A stretch of DNA of 64,000 nucleotides from Polynucleobacter sp. SHI8 (lineage in GTDB: Bacteria; Pseudomonadota; Gammaproteobacteria; Burkholderiales; Burkholderiaceae). The translations under genes and the position numbers were made by a program. The notes beneath the pieces were generated by a model. The model saw only the letters and a program-made list of their open reading frames with translations. It did no database searches and was not told where the DNA came from. The DNA lies in the NCBI RefSeq assembly GCF_027944005.1, contig NZ_AP027204.1:744001-808000 (forward strand), given 5' to 3'. This document shows, piece after piece, positions 45,397 to 53,668 of the stretch (its first letter is position 1; every line of letters starts with the position of its first letter).

Positions 45397-45421
45397 AAAG
45401 GGCCACTATTTGTGACCCTTT
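45397..45421. terminator. Terminator after soxA
   Basis: An inverted repeat AAAGGG-c-CAC and GTG-a-CCCTTT around the loop TATTT lies seven bases after the soxA stop, with A- and T-rich ends on both sides. It can serve both soxA and the convergent iorB-like gene. Confidence 0.7.
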
Positions 45422-45441
45422 ATGCAGCAAAATCACTCAAC

Positions 45442-47667
45442 TTAAGCCAAGGTTAAATTTTCTCTATAAAGAGGGAAGTTGCGCATTGGCTTGCCCAGCG
45501 CTGTAGAAATCGCATTGATAATTGCAGGTCCTACAACGCAAATCGTTGGCTCACCAACGCCACCCCAGAAGTCATATGTTGGAACTAAAACTGACTCTAC
45601 ATGCGGTGTTGAGGCAAGTTTTAACATCGGATAGGAGTCAAAATTGGTTTGCTTAATACGACCATTTTCTACCGTGATTTCTGGATTGAAAATAGAGCCT
45701 AAAGCCATTGGTACGGAACCTTCAATTTGTTCACGAACTAACCAAGGATTGACAACATGTCCGGAGTTTAACGCAAATACTAAACGATGAACTTTGACCA
45801 TATTGCCCGTGACGGAAACTTCAGCTACGCAAGCAGAATAACTAGCGTATCCCATGAACTGAGCGATTCCGCGGTGCACTCCCGCTGGTAAAGTCGATCC
45901 CCAATTAGCTTTTTTTGCCGCAGCATTTAAAACTCCTAAATGTTTCGGAAACTTTTGCATCAGAGCTTGACGATAAGCTAAAGGATCTTTGTTTGCAGCT
46001 ACCGCGCACTCATTCATGAAGCATTCCATAAAAATGCCGTTTTGATTGGTGTTCACGCCACGCCATGGACCAACAGGAACATGGGTGTTTTTCATCACGT
46101 ATTCAGTGAGTAGTGAGGGAAATTGATAGCCAAGTTGTGCATCGCCTGCTTCAGCATAAAAGCCTTGCATCTGACGTACATCTTTATTATCTTTAATGGC
46201 CATTGGGCTGACAGTCGCATTAATCGATTGACCTGCGACCTTGATATGCATCCCAGTGATATTGCCACTTCCGTCAAGACCAGCAGACATTTTTGCCATC
46301 GCGATTGGATGGTAGTAATCATGCGTCATATCCTCTTCACGACTCCAGAGCATTTTGACAGGAACACCAGGAAACTGTTTAGCAATCGCAACCGCCTGAC
46401 TAACATATTCTTGTGTACCGCCACGACGACCGAGACCAGTTCCAGGATCAAGTTTATAAATTTCACACTTCTCAAGTGGCAGACCTGCCGCTTCAGCTAA
46501 AGCCGCATGTGAAGCTTCACCGTTTTGTGTTGGAACCCATGCCTCAGCACGGTCGTTACCAATACGAACCGTTGCATTCATCGGTTCCATGCAAGCGTGT
46601 GAGCGGTATGGCGTGAAATAAACAGCCTCGACTTTTTTCGCGGCATTTTTAATGTCGGCTAATGCATCACCCTCTTTACGCTGCCAAAAATTACCTTCTT
46701 CTAGAAGACCATCTTTGAGCATTTTTTCAATATCGGATTGGGAAGTGTTGGCACCTTTGCCTTCATCCCAAACAATGGGCAACGACTCAAGAGCCGTTTT
46801 AGCGCGCCACCAAGTATCGGCCACGACAGCAACGGAAAAGTCGTTGACTTTAACAACTCCTTTGACCCCGCGTAAGTTTTTCACTTTCGCTTCATCATAG
46901 CTAACCAGCTTGCCACCAAAGACAGGGCAGGCCTTGACAGCAGCACAGAGCATGCCTGGTAATTGCAAATCGGCACCATAGATTTTAGTGCCATTAACTT
47001 TATTGGCAGTATCAAGACGTGCATAGGGTTGTCCTGCTACTTTCCAAGTTCTTGGATCTTTTAAGGTGATGGATTTTGGATCTGGGGGCGTTAGCTTAGA
47101 TGCCGCTTCTGCAACACGACCATAGGTCGTTTTTTTACCAGATTTGGCATGCGTAATGACACCCTTATTGACGGTGAGCTCACTGACAGGAACATTGAGT
47201 TCATTAGCGGCTGCTTGCATCAGCATGATTTTTGCTGCCGCGGCACCACGACGAACATAATCTTCTGAGATTCTAATACCACGACTTCCCCCAGTGCTCA
47301 TTTCGCCCCAGGCGCGCTTACGTGCGACGCTTTGACCCGGCGTAGGAGATTCTGTAATCACGTTTTTCCAATTGCAATCTAACTCTTCAGTGACCATTTG
47401 CGCCAAACCCGTTCGCGTTCCTTGACCCATCTCTGTTCGGGCTATACGAATCACTACTGTTTCATCCGGTTTGATATTGACCCAAGCATTAACCTCAGGA
47501 TCACCCGCATTCATGATGGTGTTTGGGTTATAAGCTACAGTTTTCGCTTTCTGTGCCAAAGCAGTCAGTGGCATAGAACCTAAGCCAATCATCAGACCAC
47601 CACCAGCAAGCGATGTGTCAATAATAAAACGGCGACGTGAAGTACTATTAATTGTATTTGTAGTCAT
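45442..47667 (-). CDS. Molybdopterin-binding aldehyde/xanthine-type dehydrogenase subunit (IorB-like)
   Basis: A 741-residue protein with a Tat signal (SRRRFIIDTSLAGGGLMIG). Molybdenum-cofactor domains follow: NAWVNIKPDETVVIRIARTEMGQG near residue 70, VAGQPYARLDTANKVNGTKI near 210, and LGRRGGTQEYVSQAV and the terminal VGEPTICVVGPAIINAI stretch with the catalytic-type Glu. This is the periplasmic one-chain version of the xanthine dehydrogenase large subunit, as in isoquinoline 1-oxidoreductase. The ATG at 47667 is chosen because AAGGAG lies just upstream; an earlier in-frame start overlaps iorA. The iorA partner lies ten bases upstream. Confidence 0.9.
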   Translation of the reverse strand: MTTNTINSTSRRRFIIDTSLAGGGLMIGLGSMPLTALAQKAKTVAYNPNTIMNAGDPEVNAWVNIKPDETVVIRIARTEMGQGTRTGLAQMVTEELDCNWKNVITESPTPGQSVARKRAWGEMSTGGSRGIRISEDYVRRGAAAAKIMLMQAAANELNVPVSELTVNKGVITHAKSGKKTTYGRVAEAASKLTPPDPKSITLKDPRTWKVAGQPYARLDTANKVNGTKIYGADLQLPGMLCAAVKACPVFGGKLVSYDEAKVKNLRGVKGVVKVNDFSVAVVADTWWRAKTALESLPIVWDEGKGANTSQSDIEKMLKDGLLEEGNFWQRKEGDALADIKNAAKKVEAVYFTPYRSHACMEPMNATVRIGNDRAEAWVPTQNGEASHAALAEAAGLPLEKCEIYKLDPGTGLGRRGGTQEYVSQAVAIAKQFPGVPVKMLWSREEDMTHDYYHPIAMAKMSAGLDGSGNITGMHIKVAGQSINATVSPMAIKDNKDVRQMQGFYAEAGDAQLGYQFPSLLTEYVMKNTHVPVGPWRGVNTNQNGIFMECFMNECAVAANKDPLAYRQALMQKFPKHLGVLNAAAKKANWGSTLPAGVHRGIAQFMGYASYSACVAEVSVTGNMVKVHRLVFALNSGHVVNPWLVREQIEGSVPMALGSIFNPEITVENGRIKQTNFDSYPMLKLASTPHVESVLVPTYDFWGGVGEPTICVVGPAIINAISTALGKPMRNFPLYRENLTLA

Positions 47668-47677
47668 ATGTATCTCC

Positions 47678-48181
47678 TTAACCGCGTGTTTGGGGTGTTG
47701 CATCATATTGAGCGAGCACATCAGCTAATTTTTTCTTACCCGATGCCACATGGATTCCATCACGGATTTTTTGGTAAGTTCCACAACGGCAGATATTAGA
47801 CATCGCATTATCGATATCAGCATCCGTTGGTTTAGGAATCCGCTTCAGAAGAGCTGCGGCAGCCATCACTTGACCGGATTGGCAATAGCCACATTGTGGA
47901 ACATCTAAGGCGATCCATGCTTTTTGCACAGGATGAGTATTGTCAGGAGAGAGAGCTTCAATCGTAGTGATTTTCATGCTACCCACAGCAGAGACAGGAA
48001 TGGAGCAGGAGCGCACAGGCTCGCCATTCATATAGACCGTACATGCGCCGCATTGAGCAATACCACAACCATATTTGGTGCCAGTTAAGCCGATGATTTC
48101 ACGAATCGCCCACAGAAGGGGCATATTAGGTTCAATGTCGATATTGTGAACCTGGTTGTTAACAGTTAATTGCATCTTCAT
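47678..48181 (-). CDS. [2Fe-2S] subunit of the molybdenum hydroxylase (IorA-like)
   Basis: A 167-residue iron-sulfur subunit. The plant-ferredoxin-type cluster Cys are in GTKYGCGIAQCGACTVYMNG near residue 38 and the second cluster in QCGYCQSGQVMAAAALL and NICRCGTYQKI. The N-terminal MQLTVNNQVHNI is typical. It transfers electrons from the molybdenum subunit. A cytochrome c subunit usually present in such operons is not next to it; electrons may reach another carrier. A divergent gap of about 190 bases separates it from the exonuclease gene. Confidence 0.9.
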   Translation of the reverse strand: MKMQLTVNNQVHNIDIEPNMPLLWAIREIIGLTGTKYGCGIAQCGACTVYMNGEPVRSCSIPVSAVGSMKITTIEALSPDNTHPVQKAWIALDVPQCGYCQSGQVMAAAALLKRIPKPTDADIDNAMSNICRCGTYQKIRDGIHVASGKKKLADVLAQYDATPQTRG

Positions 48182-48372
48182 CTCCCTTGGTTTTTTTACT
48201 AAGAATCATTTTATGTTAGAAATTGTTTCACCACACAATTTATTACAAAAATTATTAGGTTCACAAACATTACCAAAAATGTTAAAGAGTGATGGGTATC
48301 CATCGAATCGTCGATTACAACAAAATATCAATATAACAAGCGAAAAGATGGTAAATCCATTATCGTTTTACG

Positions 48373-49797
48373 ATGCGCTCACTGATTGATCATTTCCCGC
48401 CACTGGCTTTTGTCGATATTGAAACCACTGGGGGAAACCCTGATAGGGATCGCATTACGGAGATCGGTATTATTACCCATCACGAAGGCGAGTCCCATCA
48501 ATGGGAACAGCTCATCAATCCAGGTACAGGAATACCTCAAAACATTCAACAATTAACTGGTATTACTCCTGCCATGGTAATTAGTAAGCCTAGTTTTGAA
48601 GATCTTAGTTCTGAAATATTGCTTGAGTTAAAAGATAAGATTTTTATTGCTCATAATGCGCGATTTGATTATGGATTTATTAAAGCCTCATTTGAGAGGA
48701 TGGGTATAGATTTTCGAGCAAAAGTCATCTGTACCGTGAAATTATCCCGACTTCTTTTTCCGACTCAGGCAAGGCATAACTTAGACACCATCATTGCAAC
48801 TCATGGGTTACACGTATCTAGTCGTCATCGGGCACTTGGGGATGCCGATGTTCTCCAGCAATTTTGGCAAACATGTCTTGCGCAATTTGGGGAAGATCGA
48901 ATGCGTCAAGCGGTTCAAGAGTTGTTGCAAAGCCCATCTTTGCCACCAAACATTGATGCTAAATTAGTCGACGAGATTCCTGAAAAACCAGGCGTCTATA
49001 TTTTTTATGCTGAAAATCGTAGGCCTTTATATATTGGTAAAAGTAACTCCATGAAAACTAGAGTCATGAGTCATTTTTCGAGTGCTTTAAAAGTACGAAA
49101 AGAAATGAAGTTGGCAATGCAAGTGAAAGACATTGATTGGATAGAAACTTCAGGTGAAATTGGTGCCTTATTGCTTGAATCACGATTAATCAAAGAGCAA
49201 TTGCCTAGTATGAATGTGAAGTTACGTCGTTCAAGAGACTTATGTGCTTGGCAAATGAATCTCAATGAATATGGCGTATTAACTCCTGCATTAGTGCGAC
49301 ATCAAGATTTACAACCGGGTGTTCAAGAAAACTTATACGGACTTTTTTACAGCAGAAGAGAGGCATTACAAACTTTACAAAGTTTGGCGAAAAAGAATCA
49401 ATTATGTGAGGGCTTGTTGGGGCTTGAAAAAATTGCACCTGGTAAGCCTTGTTTTGGTTATCAAGTCAAGCAATGTTCCGGCGCCTGTGTAGGCGAAGAA
49501 GCGTTGTCACAATATCACTTACGATTACAAACGGTACTATCAAAGTTTAAAGTGCAAGTTTGGCCCTATCGTGGACCCGTCGGTATTCAAGAGGGAGGCC
49601 AAATCCATGTTATTGATCATTGGTGTTATCTTGGTTCAGCCTTTAATGAAGACGAGGTGTATGAATTAATTCAAGGGGGTAAGCCTGAGTTTGATTTAGA
49701 TATCTATAAGATGATCAAGAAATATCTGAAGACATTACCACCACAACGCGTGGTTCAACTACCATCGCGTCAACAACGTCTGAGCGTGGATGATTAG
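48373..49797 (+). CDS. DnaQ-type 3'-5' exonuclease fused to a GIY-YIG (UvrC/Cho-like) nuclease
   Basis: A 474-residue fusion. The DEDDh exonuclease domain (about 10-175) has FVDIETTGG, FIAHNARFDYGFI and HRALGDADVLQQF. The GIY-YIG domain (about 200-285) begins KPGVYIFYAENRRPLYIGKS, with Arg in KTRVMSHF and Glu in LLLESRLIKEQLPSMN. The C-terminal region (about 330-474) is the UvrC/Cho-associated part with CFGYQVKQCSGAC. Similar fusions occur in many bacteria and are thought to act in nucleotide excision repair. It is followed directly by a GST-type gene. Confidence 0.9.
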   Translation: MRSLIDHFPPLAFVDIETTGGNPDRDRITEIGIITHHEGESHQWEQLINPGTGIPQNIQQLTGITPAMVISKPSFEDLSSEILLELKDKIFIAHNARFDYGFIKASFERMGIDFRAKVICTVKLSRLLFPTQARHNLDTIIATHGLHVSSRHRALGDADVLQQFWQTCLAQFGEDRMRQAVQELLQSPSLPPNIDAKLVDEIPEKPGVYIFYAENRRPLYIGKSNSMKTRVMSHFSSALKVRKEMKLAMQVKDIDWIETSGEIGALLLESRLIKEQLPSMNVKLRRSRDLCAWQMNLNEYGVLTPALVRHQDLQPGVQENLYGLFYSRREALQTLQSLAKKNQLCEGLLGLEKIAPGKPCFGYQVKQCSGACVGEEALSQYHLRLQTVLSKFKVQVWPYRGPVGIQEGGQIHVIDHWCYLGSAFNEDEVYELIQGGKPEFDLDIYKMIKKYLKTLPPQRVVQLPSRQQRLSVDD

Positions 49798-50427
49798 TTG
49801 AAACACATTCTCTATTCTTACCGAAGGTGCCCGTATGCGATGCGAGCAAGATGTGCGCTGATTTATGCCAAAATTGATGTGGAGATTCGGGAAATTGAAT
49901 TACGCTCTAAACCTCAGAGTATGTTGACGATCTCACCGAAAGGCACCGTACCAGTTTTGTTGACAAAGAATCAATTGGTGATTGATCAAAGCATCGATGT
50001 GATGTATTGGGCTTTAGATCAGAATGATCCGCAACAGTGGTTGCCGGAAAAAGATTCATTTCAAAGACTGGAGATGGAGAGGTGGATAGAGGTCAATGAT
50101 GGGTCATTTAAGCAACTATTAGACCAATATAAATATCCAGAAAGATTCCCAGAGCTTGTAAGAGCAGAGGTTTTAGATGCTGCGATGAACTTATATTTAC
50201 TACCCCTTAATGAGATACTGGAAAACAAAACTTTTTTATTAGGTGACAAAATCAGTATGTTAGATATTGCTCTTTTTCCATTCGTTCGACAGTTTATGGC
50301 AAGTGATTCAAAAAAGTTTCATGAATTACCCCTAAAAAAGCTTGCTGAGTGGCTAAACTTCTTCATCCTGTCAGATTTGTTTCATCAGGTTATGGCAAAG
50401 TATCCAATATGGAGAGATGCTGAATAA
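49798..50427 (+). CDS. Glutathione S-transferase family protein
   Basis: A 209-residue GST. The N-terminal thioredoxin-like domain contains YRRCPYAMRARCAL with the Cys-Pro motif of the omega/beta-like and glutaredoxin-type classes, and GTVPVLL with cis-Pro near residue 50. The C-terminal helical domain ends in FHQVMAKYPIW. The TTG start immediately follows the previous stop, and its own stop overlaps the next start. It may be a GSH-dependent reductase or lyase. Confidence 0.82.
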   Translation: MKHILYSYRRCPYAMRARCALIYAKIDVEIREIELRSKPQSMLTISPKGTVPVLLTKNQLVIDQSIDVMYWALDQNDPQQWLPEKDSFQRLEMERWIEVNDGSFKQLLDQYKYPERFPELVRAEVLDAAMNLYLLPLNEILENKTFLLGDKISMLDIALFPFVRQFMASDSKKFHELPLKKLAEWLNFFILSDLFHQVMAKYPIWRDAE

Positions 50428-51071
50428 TGAACAACACTGAATTTATAACTTTACCTTTGTTTCCTTTAGGAAATACCCTTTATCCTTCTGGACTTTTAAG
50501 TCTCAAGATATTTGAAGTTAGATATTTAGACATGATTAAAACCTGTGTCAGAGAAAATACCCCCTTTGGAATTGTGACTCTTGACCAAGGGAATGAAGTC
50601 CGAACCCCGCATGAAAAAATCAGTTTTGCGAGGGTTGGAACTTTTGCTAATATTACGCATTTTGATGCTGTACAGCCTAGTCTCTATTTTATCCAGTGCC
50701 AAGGTGGTTCGCGTTTTACGATTCGTGGTTGTGAGCGGAAAAAGAATGGCTTGTGGGTTGCAGATGTTGAGACGATGGAAGATGATGAGGCAATGTCTAT
50801 ACCACCTGAGTTAAGAGTTGCTGCTGATACTTTACAAAAAGTAATTCAAGCGATGACTAAGCAAGGATTGACAGAGCAACAAATGCCATTTATGGCGCCC
50901 TATTTACTGAATGACTGTGGCTGGGTAGCCAATCGTTGGTGTGAGATATTACCCATGTCAGCAGGACAACGGGAGCATTTATTAGGTCTAGCAAATCCAC
51001 GGTTGCGTTTAGATTTGGTAGTCGATATCTTAGAAGAAATCGGAATACAAAACATTCACAATCTTTCGTAA
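50427..51071 (+). CDS. Lon N-terminal-like substrate-binding domain protein
   Basis: A 214-residue protein consisting of a Lon protease N-terminal (LAN/PUA-like) domain without ATPase or protease parts. The signature LPLFPLGNTLYPSGLLSLKIFEVRYLDM is near residue 8, then PFGIVTLDQGNE near 46. Stand-alone LAN proteins are widespread; their function is not settled. The start overlaps the GST stop (TAATG). It is the last of three tightly packed genes beginning at 48373. Confidence 0.85.
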   Translation: MNNTEFITLPLFPLGNTLYPSGLLSLKIFEVRYLDMIKTCVRENTPFGIVTLDQGNEVRTPHEKISFARVGTFANITHFDAVQPSLYFIQCQGGSRFTIRGCERKKNGLWVADVETMEDDEAMSIPPELRVAADTLQKVIQAMTKQGLTEQQMPFMAPYLLNDCGWVANRWCEILPMSAGQREHLLGLANPRLRLDLVVDILEEIGIQNIHNLS

Positions 51072-51107
51072 TAATCATGTTTGGTAATTAAATTAAAGGA
51101 AAGACAA

Positions 51108-51608
51108 ATGAGCAAAAAATACAATATCCTGTTTGTGTGTACTGGTAACTCTGCACGTTCACAGTTAGCTGAAGCTATTGCCAATACTCTAAGTCATGGA
51201 CGTTTTATCGGGCACTCGGCAGGTACTGAGCACACTAAAGGTGAAGATGTTCATCCAATGGTTGTAGAGCTAGTCCATGATATGGGTTATTCAACGCAAA
51301 AGATGCGTAAAAAGGATTGGAACGAGTATATGGCTCCAGATGCCCCAGAAATGGACTTTGTCATTACTTTGTGTGATGACGCTGCAAAAGAATCAGCTCC
51401 TGAATGGAAGGGTGATCCTGTCTCTGCTCATTGGAGTTTTCCTGATCCAACTAAAGTCACTGGTACCGAAGAAGAAATTCGTGAAGCATTTGTAAGTGTT
51501 GAAATGGGTCTTCGTAGCCGTTTAGATCTTCTTTTAGATTTGCCGATGGAAGATTTAGATAAGATGGCGATCCATCACGAAGTGACTAAGATCGGTCAAA
51601 AAGCTTAA
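51108..51608 (+). CDS. ArsC-like arsenate reductase (LMW phosphatase family)
   Basis: A 166-residue protein. The P-loop CTGNSARS near residue 10 and the acid loop FPDP near 118 are intact. The second Cys in FVITLCDDA near 87 is present, but the third expected Cys (of the Cys-Pro-x-Trp pair) is replaced: ESAPEW. AAAGGA supports the ATG at 51108; the TTG 27 bases upstream is less likely. It is a clear paralogue of the gene at 929-1408. No other ars genes are in the window, so it may use an alternative thiol partner or act as a phosphatase. It shares TTAA with phhB. Confidence 0.82.
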   Translation: MSKKYNILFVCTGNSARSQLAEAIANTLSHGRFIGHSAGTEHTKGEDVHPMVVELVHDMGYSTQKMRKKDWNEYMAPDAPEMDFVITLCDDAAKESAPEWKGDPVSAHWSFPDPTKVTGTEEEIREAFVSVEMGLRSRLDLLLDLPMEDLDKMAIHHEVTKIGQKA

Positions 51609-51907
51609 TTTTTGATGAGTGTATAAGTCTCGTCGATCCGTTTGGCGAGACTGACATCTAATTGCGTTAAGCCTTTAGAGTCATGGGTTGATAAGCGAAT
51701 TTCTACGCGATTCCAAACATTAAACCATTCTGGGTGATGGTTCATTTCTTCAGCAATATCACCTACCTTGGTCATAAAACTAAAAGCCTCTTTAAAGTCT
51801 TTAAATAAAAAGTTCTTGTGAATAGCATCAATACCATCAACAAATTCCCAACTGGGCATGGTGGTTTGAAGATTCTTGCGTTCTAGGGATGTCAAAAGTG
51901 TTCTCAT
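51605..51907 (-). CDS. phhB: Pterin-4a-carbinolamine dehydratase
   Basis: A 100-residue PCD/DCoH-type enzyme. The family signature EMNHHPEWFNVWNRVEIRLSTH near residue 56 contains the catalytic His-His-Pro, and GLTQLDVSLAKRIDE the second conserved block. It dehydrates the 4a-carbinolamine formed by aromatic amino acid hydroxylases. No phenylalanine hydroxylase gene is adjacent. It lies four bases after the chalcone isomerase-like gene. Confidence 0.9.
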   Translation of the reverse strand: MRTLLTSLERKNLQTTMPSWEFVDGIDAIHKNFLFKDFKEAFSFMTKVGDIAEEMNHHPEWFNVWNRVEIRLSTHDSKGLTQLDVSLAKRIDETYTLIKN

Positions 51908-51911
51908 ATTT

Positions 51912-52502
51912 TTATTTTATACAGGAGTTCGAAATAATGCTTGGCGGGCATAATTCCCCTAAAAGTTTTGTGCGTAAATCAGGGGAGTTTGTTTTTTGAT
52001 CAAACCAAATGCTAAAGAATATTTTTGAAAATTGTTGATCATTAATTTTTCCAGCCAATTTTCCATTATGGATAAATGTAGTCGATCCAGATGGTTGATA
52101 AATCGCAGTAATATGATGACCTTGATCTACATTGGGATAGATTTTTTCTAATTCGTTTTGCCATTTTGCAATTTCATTTTCTGATCCACCCAATCGAATC
52201 ATTTGTTTTATCGTCGCTTTGACTAAATCTTCATTCGATACTTTACGAACGTAATCAAGTCGAAGTGCAAATCCCGCTTTTCCTAAATCATCTGTGCTGT
52301 AGAAGTATGCTTCATAGACCTTAAAACCCAAGTAGGTTAAAGGTCCGGTACCAACGAGTTTGGGATTGTTTAAATAGGGTTTAAGCTCTTGAAGTTCAAA
52401 GGATTGGCCCGCTGCAGAAACGGAGCTGCAAAATATGAATACAGTAAATAGCTTAGTTACTTGTACAGTTACTTGCTTAGTTAATGTATTTAAGAACTTC
52501 AT
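51912..52502 (-). CDS. Chalcone isomerase-like periplasmic protein
   Basis: A 196-residue protein with a signal peptide (cleaved near SAAG, residue 30). The core GTGPLTYLGFKVYEAYFYST near residue 52 and the KISFSIWFD-type segment FSKIFFSIWFDQKTNSPDLR near the end match the bacterial chalcone isomerase-like family, whose function is unclear. It abuts the CoA-binding gene (stop and start adjacent) in a minus-strand run 53205-51605. Confidence 0.8.
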   Translation of the reverse strand: MKFLNTLTKQVTVQVTKLFTVFIFCSSVSAAGQSFELQELKPYLNNPKLVGTGPLTYLGFKVYEAYFYSTDDLGKAGFALRLDYVRKVSNEDLVKATIKQMIRLGGSENEIAKWQNELEKIYPNVDQGHHITAIYQPSGSTTFIHNGKLAGKINDQQFSKIFFSIWFDQKTNSPDLRTKLLGELCPPSIISNSCIK

Positions 52503-52892
52503 TTATGAATTTTGGTATTCAATTTTGAGGCAATGATCCATCACAAAATCAAGACCTGCTTGAGCTGCTAAATCTTGTGCTTCTTCACTCACAATGCCGA
52601 GTTGTAACCATATGGATTTGGCGTTGATGGTCACTGCACTATGGGCAATTTCTGGGCAATCTTTGGCAGGGCGAAAAACATTGACCATATCTACTGGATG
52701 AGGAATTGCCTCTAAGGAAGGGTAGCATTTTTCACCCAAAATATTTACTTCATTAGGGTTCACAGGAACAATGGTGTATCCCCGCTGTTGCATATATTCA
52801 GAGACCCGAAAGGAAGCTTTCTCCGGATTATTGGATAAGCCTACTACGGCAATGACTTGGGTGTTTTCAAGAAGTGATTTAAATTGGCTCAT
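52503..52892 (-). CDS. CoA-binding domain protein (YccU-like)
   Basis: A 129-residue Rossmann-like protein. VIAVVGLSNNPEKASFRVSE near residue 12 and YTIVPVNPNEVNILGEKCYPS near 35 match the YccU/CoA-binding family; KSIWLQLGIVSEEA closes the fold. Function is unknown although CoA or acyl-CoA binding is predicted. Seven bases separate it from the upstream lipoprotein gene. Confidence 0.88.
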   Translation of the reverse strand: MSQFKSLLENTQVIAVVGLSNNPEKASFRVSEYMQQRGYTIVPVNPNEVNILGEKCYPSLEAIPHPVDMVNVFRPAKDCPEIAHSAVTINAKSIWLQLGIVSEEAQDLAAQAGLDFVMDHCLKIEYQNS

Positions 52893-52899
52893 TTATTAT

Positions 52900-53205
52900 T
52901 TATAAAGGATTACATTGATAGCGTACACCTTTTATCATTAATATACCTAATTTTTGTTCAAATACAAATTCGGACCGATCAATGATAGGCGGGCACTCTT
53001 GATTGAAGTAGCTAACAGGCCCTAAGCTCCCACAGTAGCTATATTGGTTTTGATCGATCTTAAGATTGGAACCTTCAAGAATCATCGTAAAGTGTTTCTC
53101 TGTTGGAGAACTTGGTTGGCACTTCCACGTAACATAATCGCGACGATCACATCCCCAAAGGGTTATTAGTGCAATCACTAAACATGTAATTTTTATATAA
53201 TTCAT
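52900..53205 (-). CDS. Small lipoprotein of unknown function
   Basis: A 101-residue protein. The ATG at 53205 opens a short lipoprotein signal (MNYIKITCLVIALITLWGC), with the lipobox Cys at residue 19. Four or more further Cys (WKCQPSS, YSYCG, NQECPP, YQCNP) could form disulphides in the periplasm. It is divergent from the DUF2244 gene. I do not recognise a family beyond a general similarity to Burkholderiales small lipoproteins. Confidence 0.65.
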   Translation of the reverse strand: MNYIKITCLVIALITLWGCDRRDYVTWKCQPSSPTEKHFTMILEGSNLKIDQNQYSYCGSLGPVSYFNQECPPIIDRSEFVFEQKLGILMIKGVRYQCNPL

Positions 53206-53209
53206 TAAT

Positions 53210-53668
53210 ATGATTAATTCTATGAGTGCCCATGTTCGATGGGTATTTAAAAAAAACTGCTCGTTTACGCCCAAGCAGGTGGGTTTATTTTATCTAGCTC
53301 AATCCAGCTTGTCTTTGATTGTCGCAGGCTTTTTTTTAAGTCAAGGTGTTTGGTTGGTATTACCCTTCACCATTTTAGAGTTGGTTGTTTTGGGCATCGC
53401 GTTATTAATCTATGCACGCCATGCAACCGATTACGAGTGCATTACCTTAAATACCGGTGAATTAGTGATTGAGACATCAAGTGCGGGGAGTGTAAAGAGA
53501 CAAGTATTTAATCCCACATGGGTAAGGTTAGAGCGATTGTTAAGTCCTCGGAAATTAATTGCACTGGTGTATCAGGGACAGAATGTTGAAATTGGGCAAT
53601 TTATGCATGTTTCATTGAGAAATGAGTTTTTACAAGAATTGCGTCAGGAATTAAAAAAATATGTCTAA
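53210..53668 (+). CDS. DUF2244 domain membrane protein
   Basis: A 152-residue protein with two membrane helices (about 27-45 and 48-65) in a hairpin, followed by a cytoplasmic domain. FYLAQSSLSLIVAGFFLSQG, LLIYARHATDYECITL and the ending REFLQELRQELKK-like NEFLQELRQELKKYV match DUF2244, often found beside cytochrome c oxidase genes; those are not here. It overlaps the acyltransferase gene by eight bases. Confidence 0.8.
   Translation: MINSMSAHVRWVFKKNCSFTPKQVGLFYLAQSSLSLIVAGFFLSQGVWLVLPFTILELVVLGIALLIYARHATDYECITLNTGELVIETSSAGSVKRQVFNPTWVRLERLLSPRKLIALVYQGQNVEIGQFMHVSLRNEFLQELRQELKKYV

Noticed and set aside
46123..46900. Plus-strand ORFs of 67-125 codons within the IorB-like gene
   Set aside because: They are antisense shadows of a well-supported protein and have no recognisable domains.
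48213..48389. A 58-residue plus-strand ORF between the IorA-like and DnaQ-type genes
   Set aside because: It overlaps the start of the exonuclease gene, has no ribosome site and no protein-like features. It is probably a chance frame in the promoter region.
53205..53274. Longer form of the lipoprotein starting at 53274
   Set aside because: The extra residues overlap the divergent DUF2244 gene and precede the true lipoprotein signal starting at 53205.
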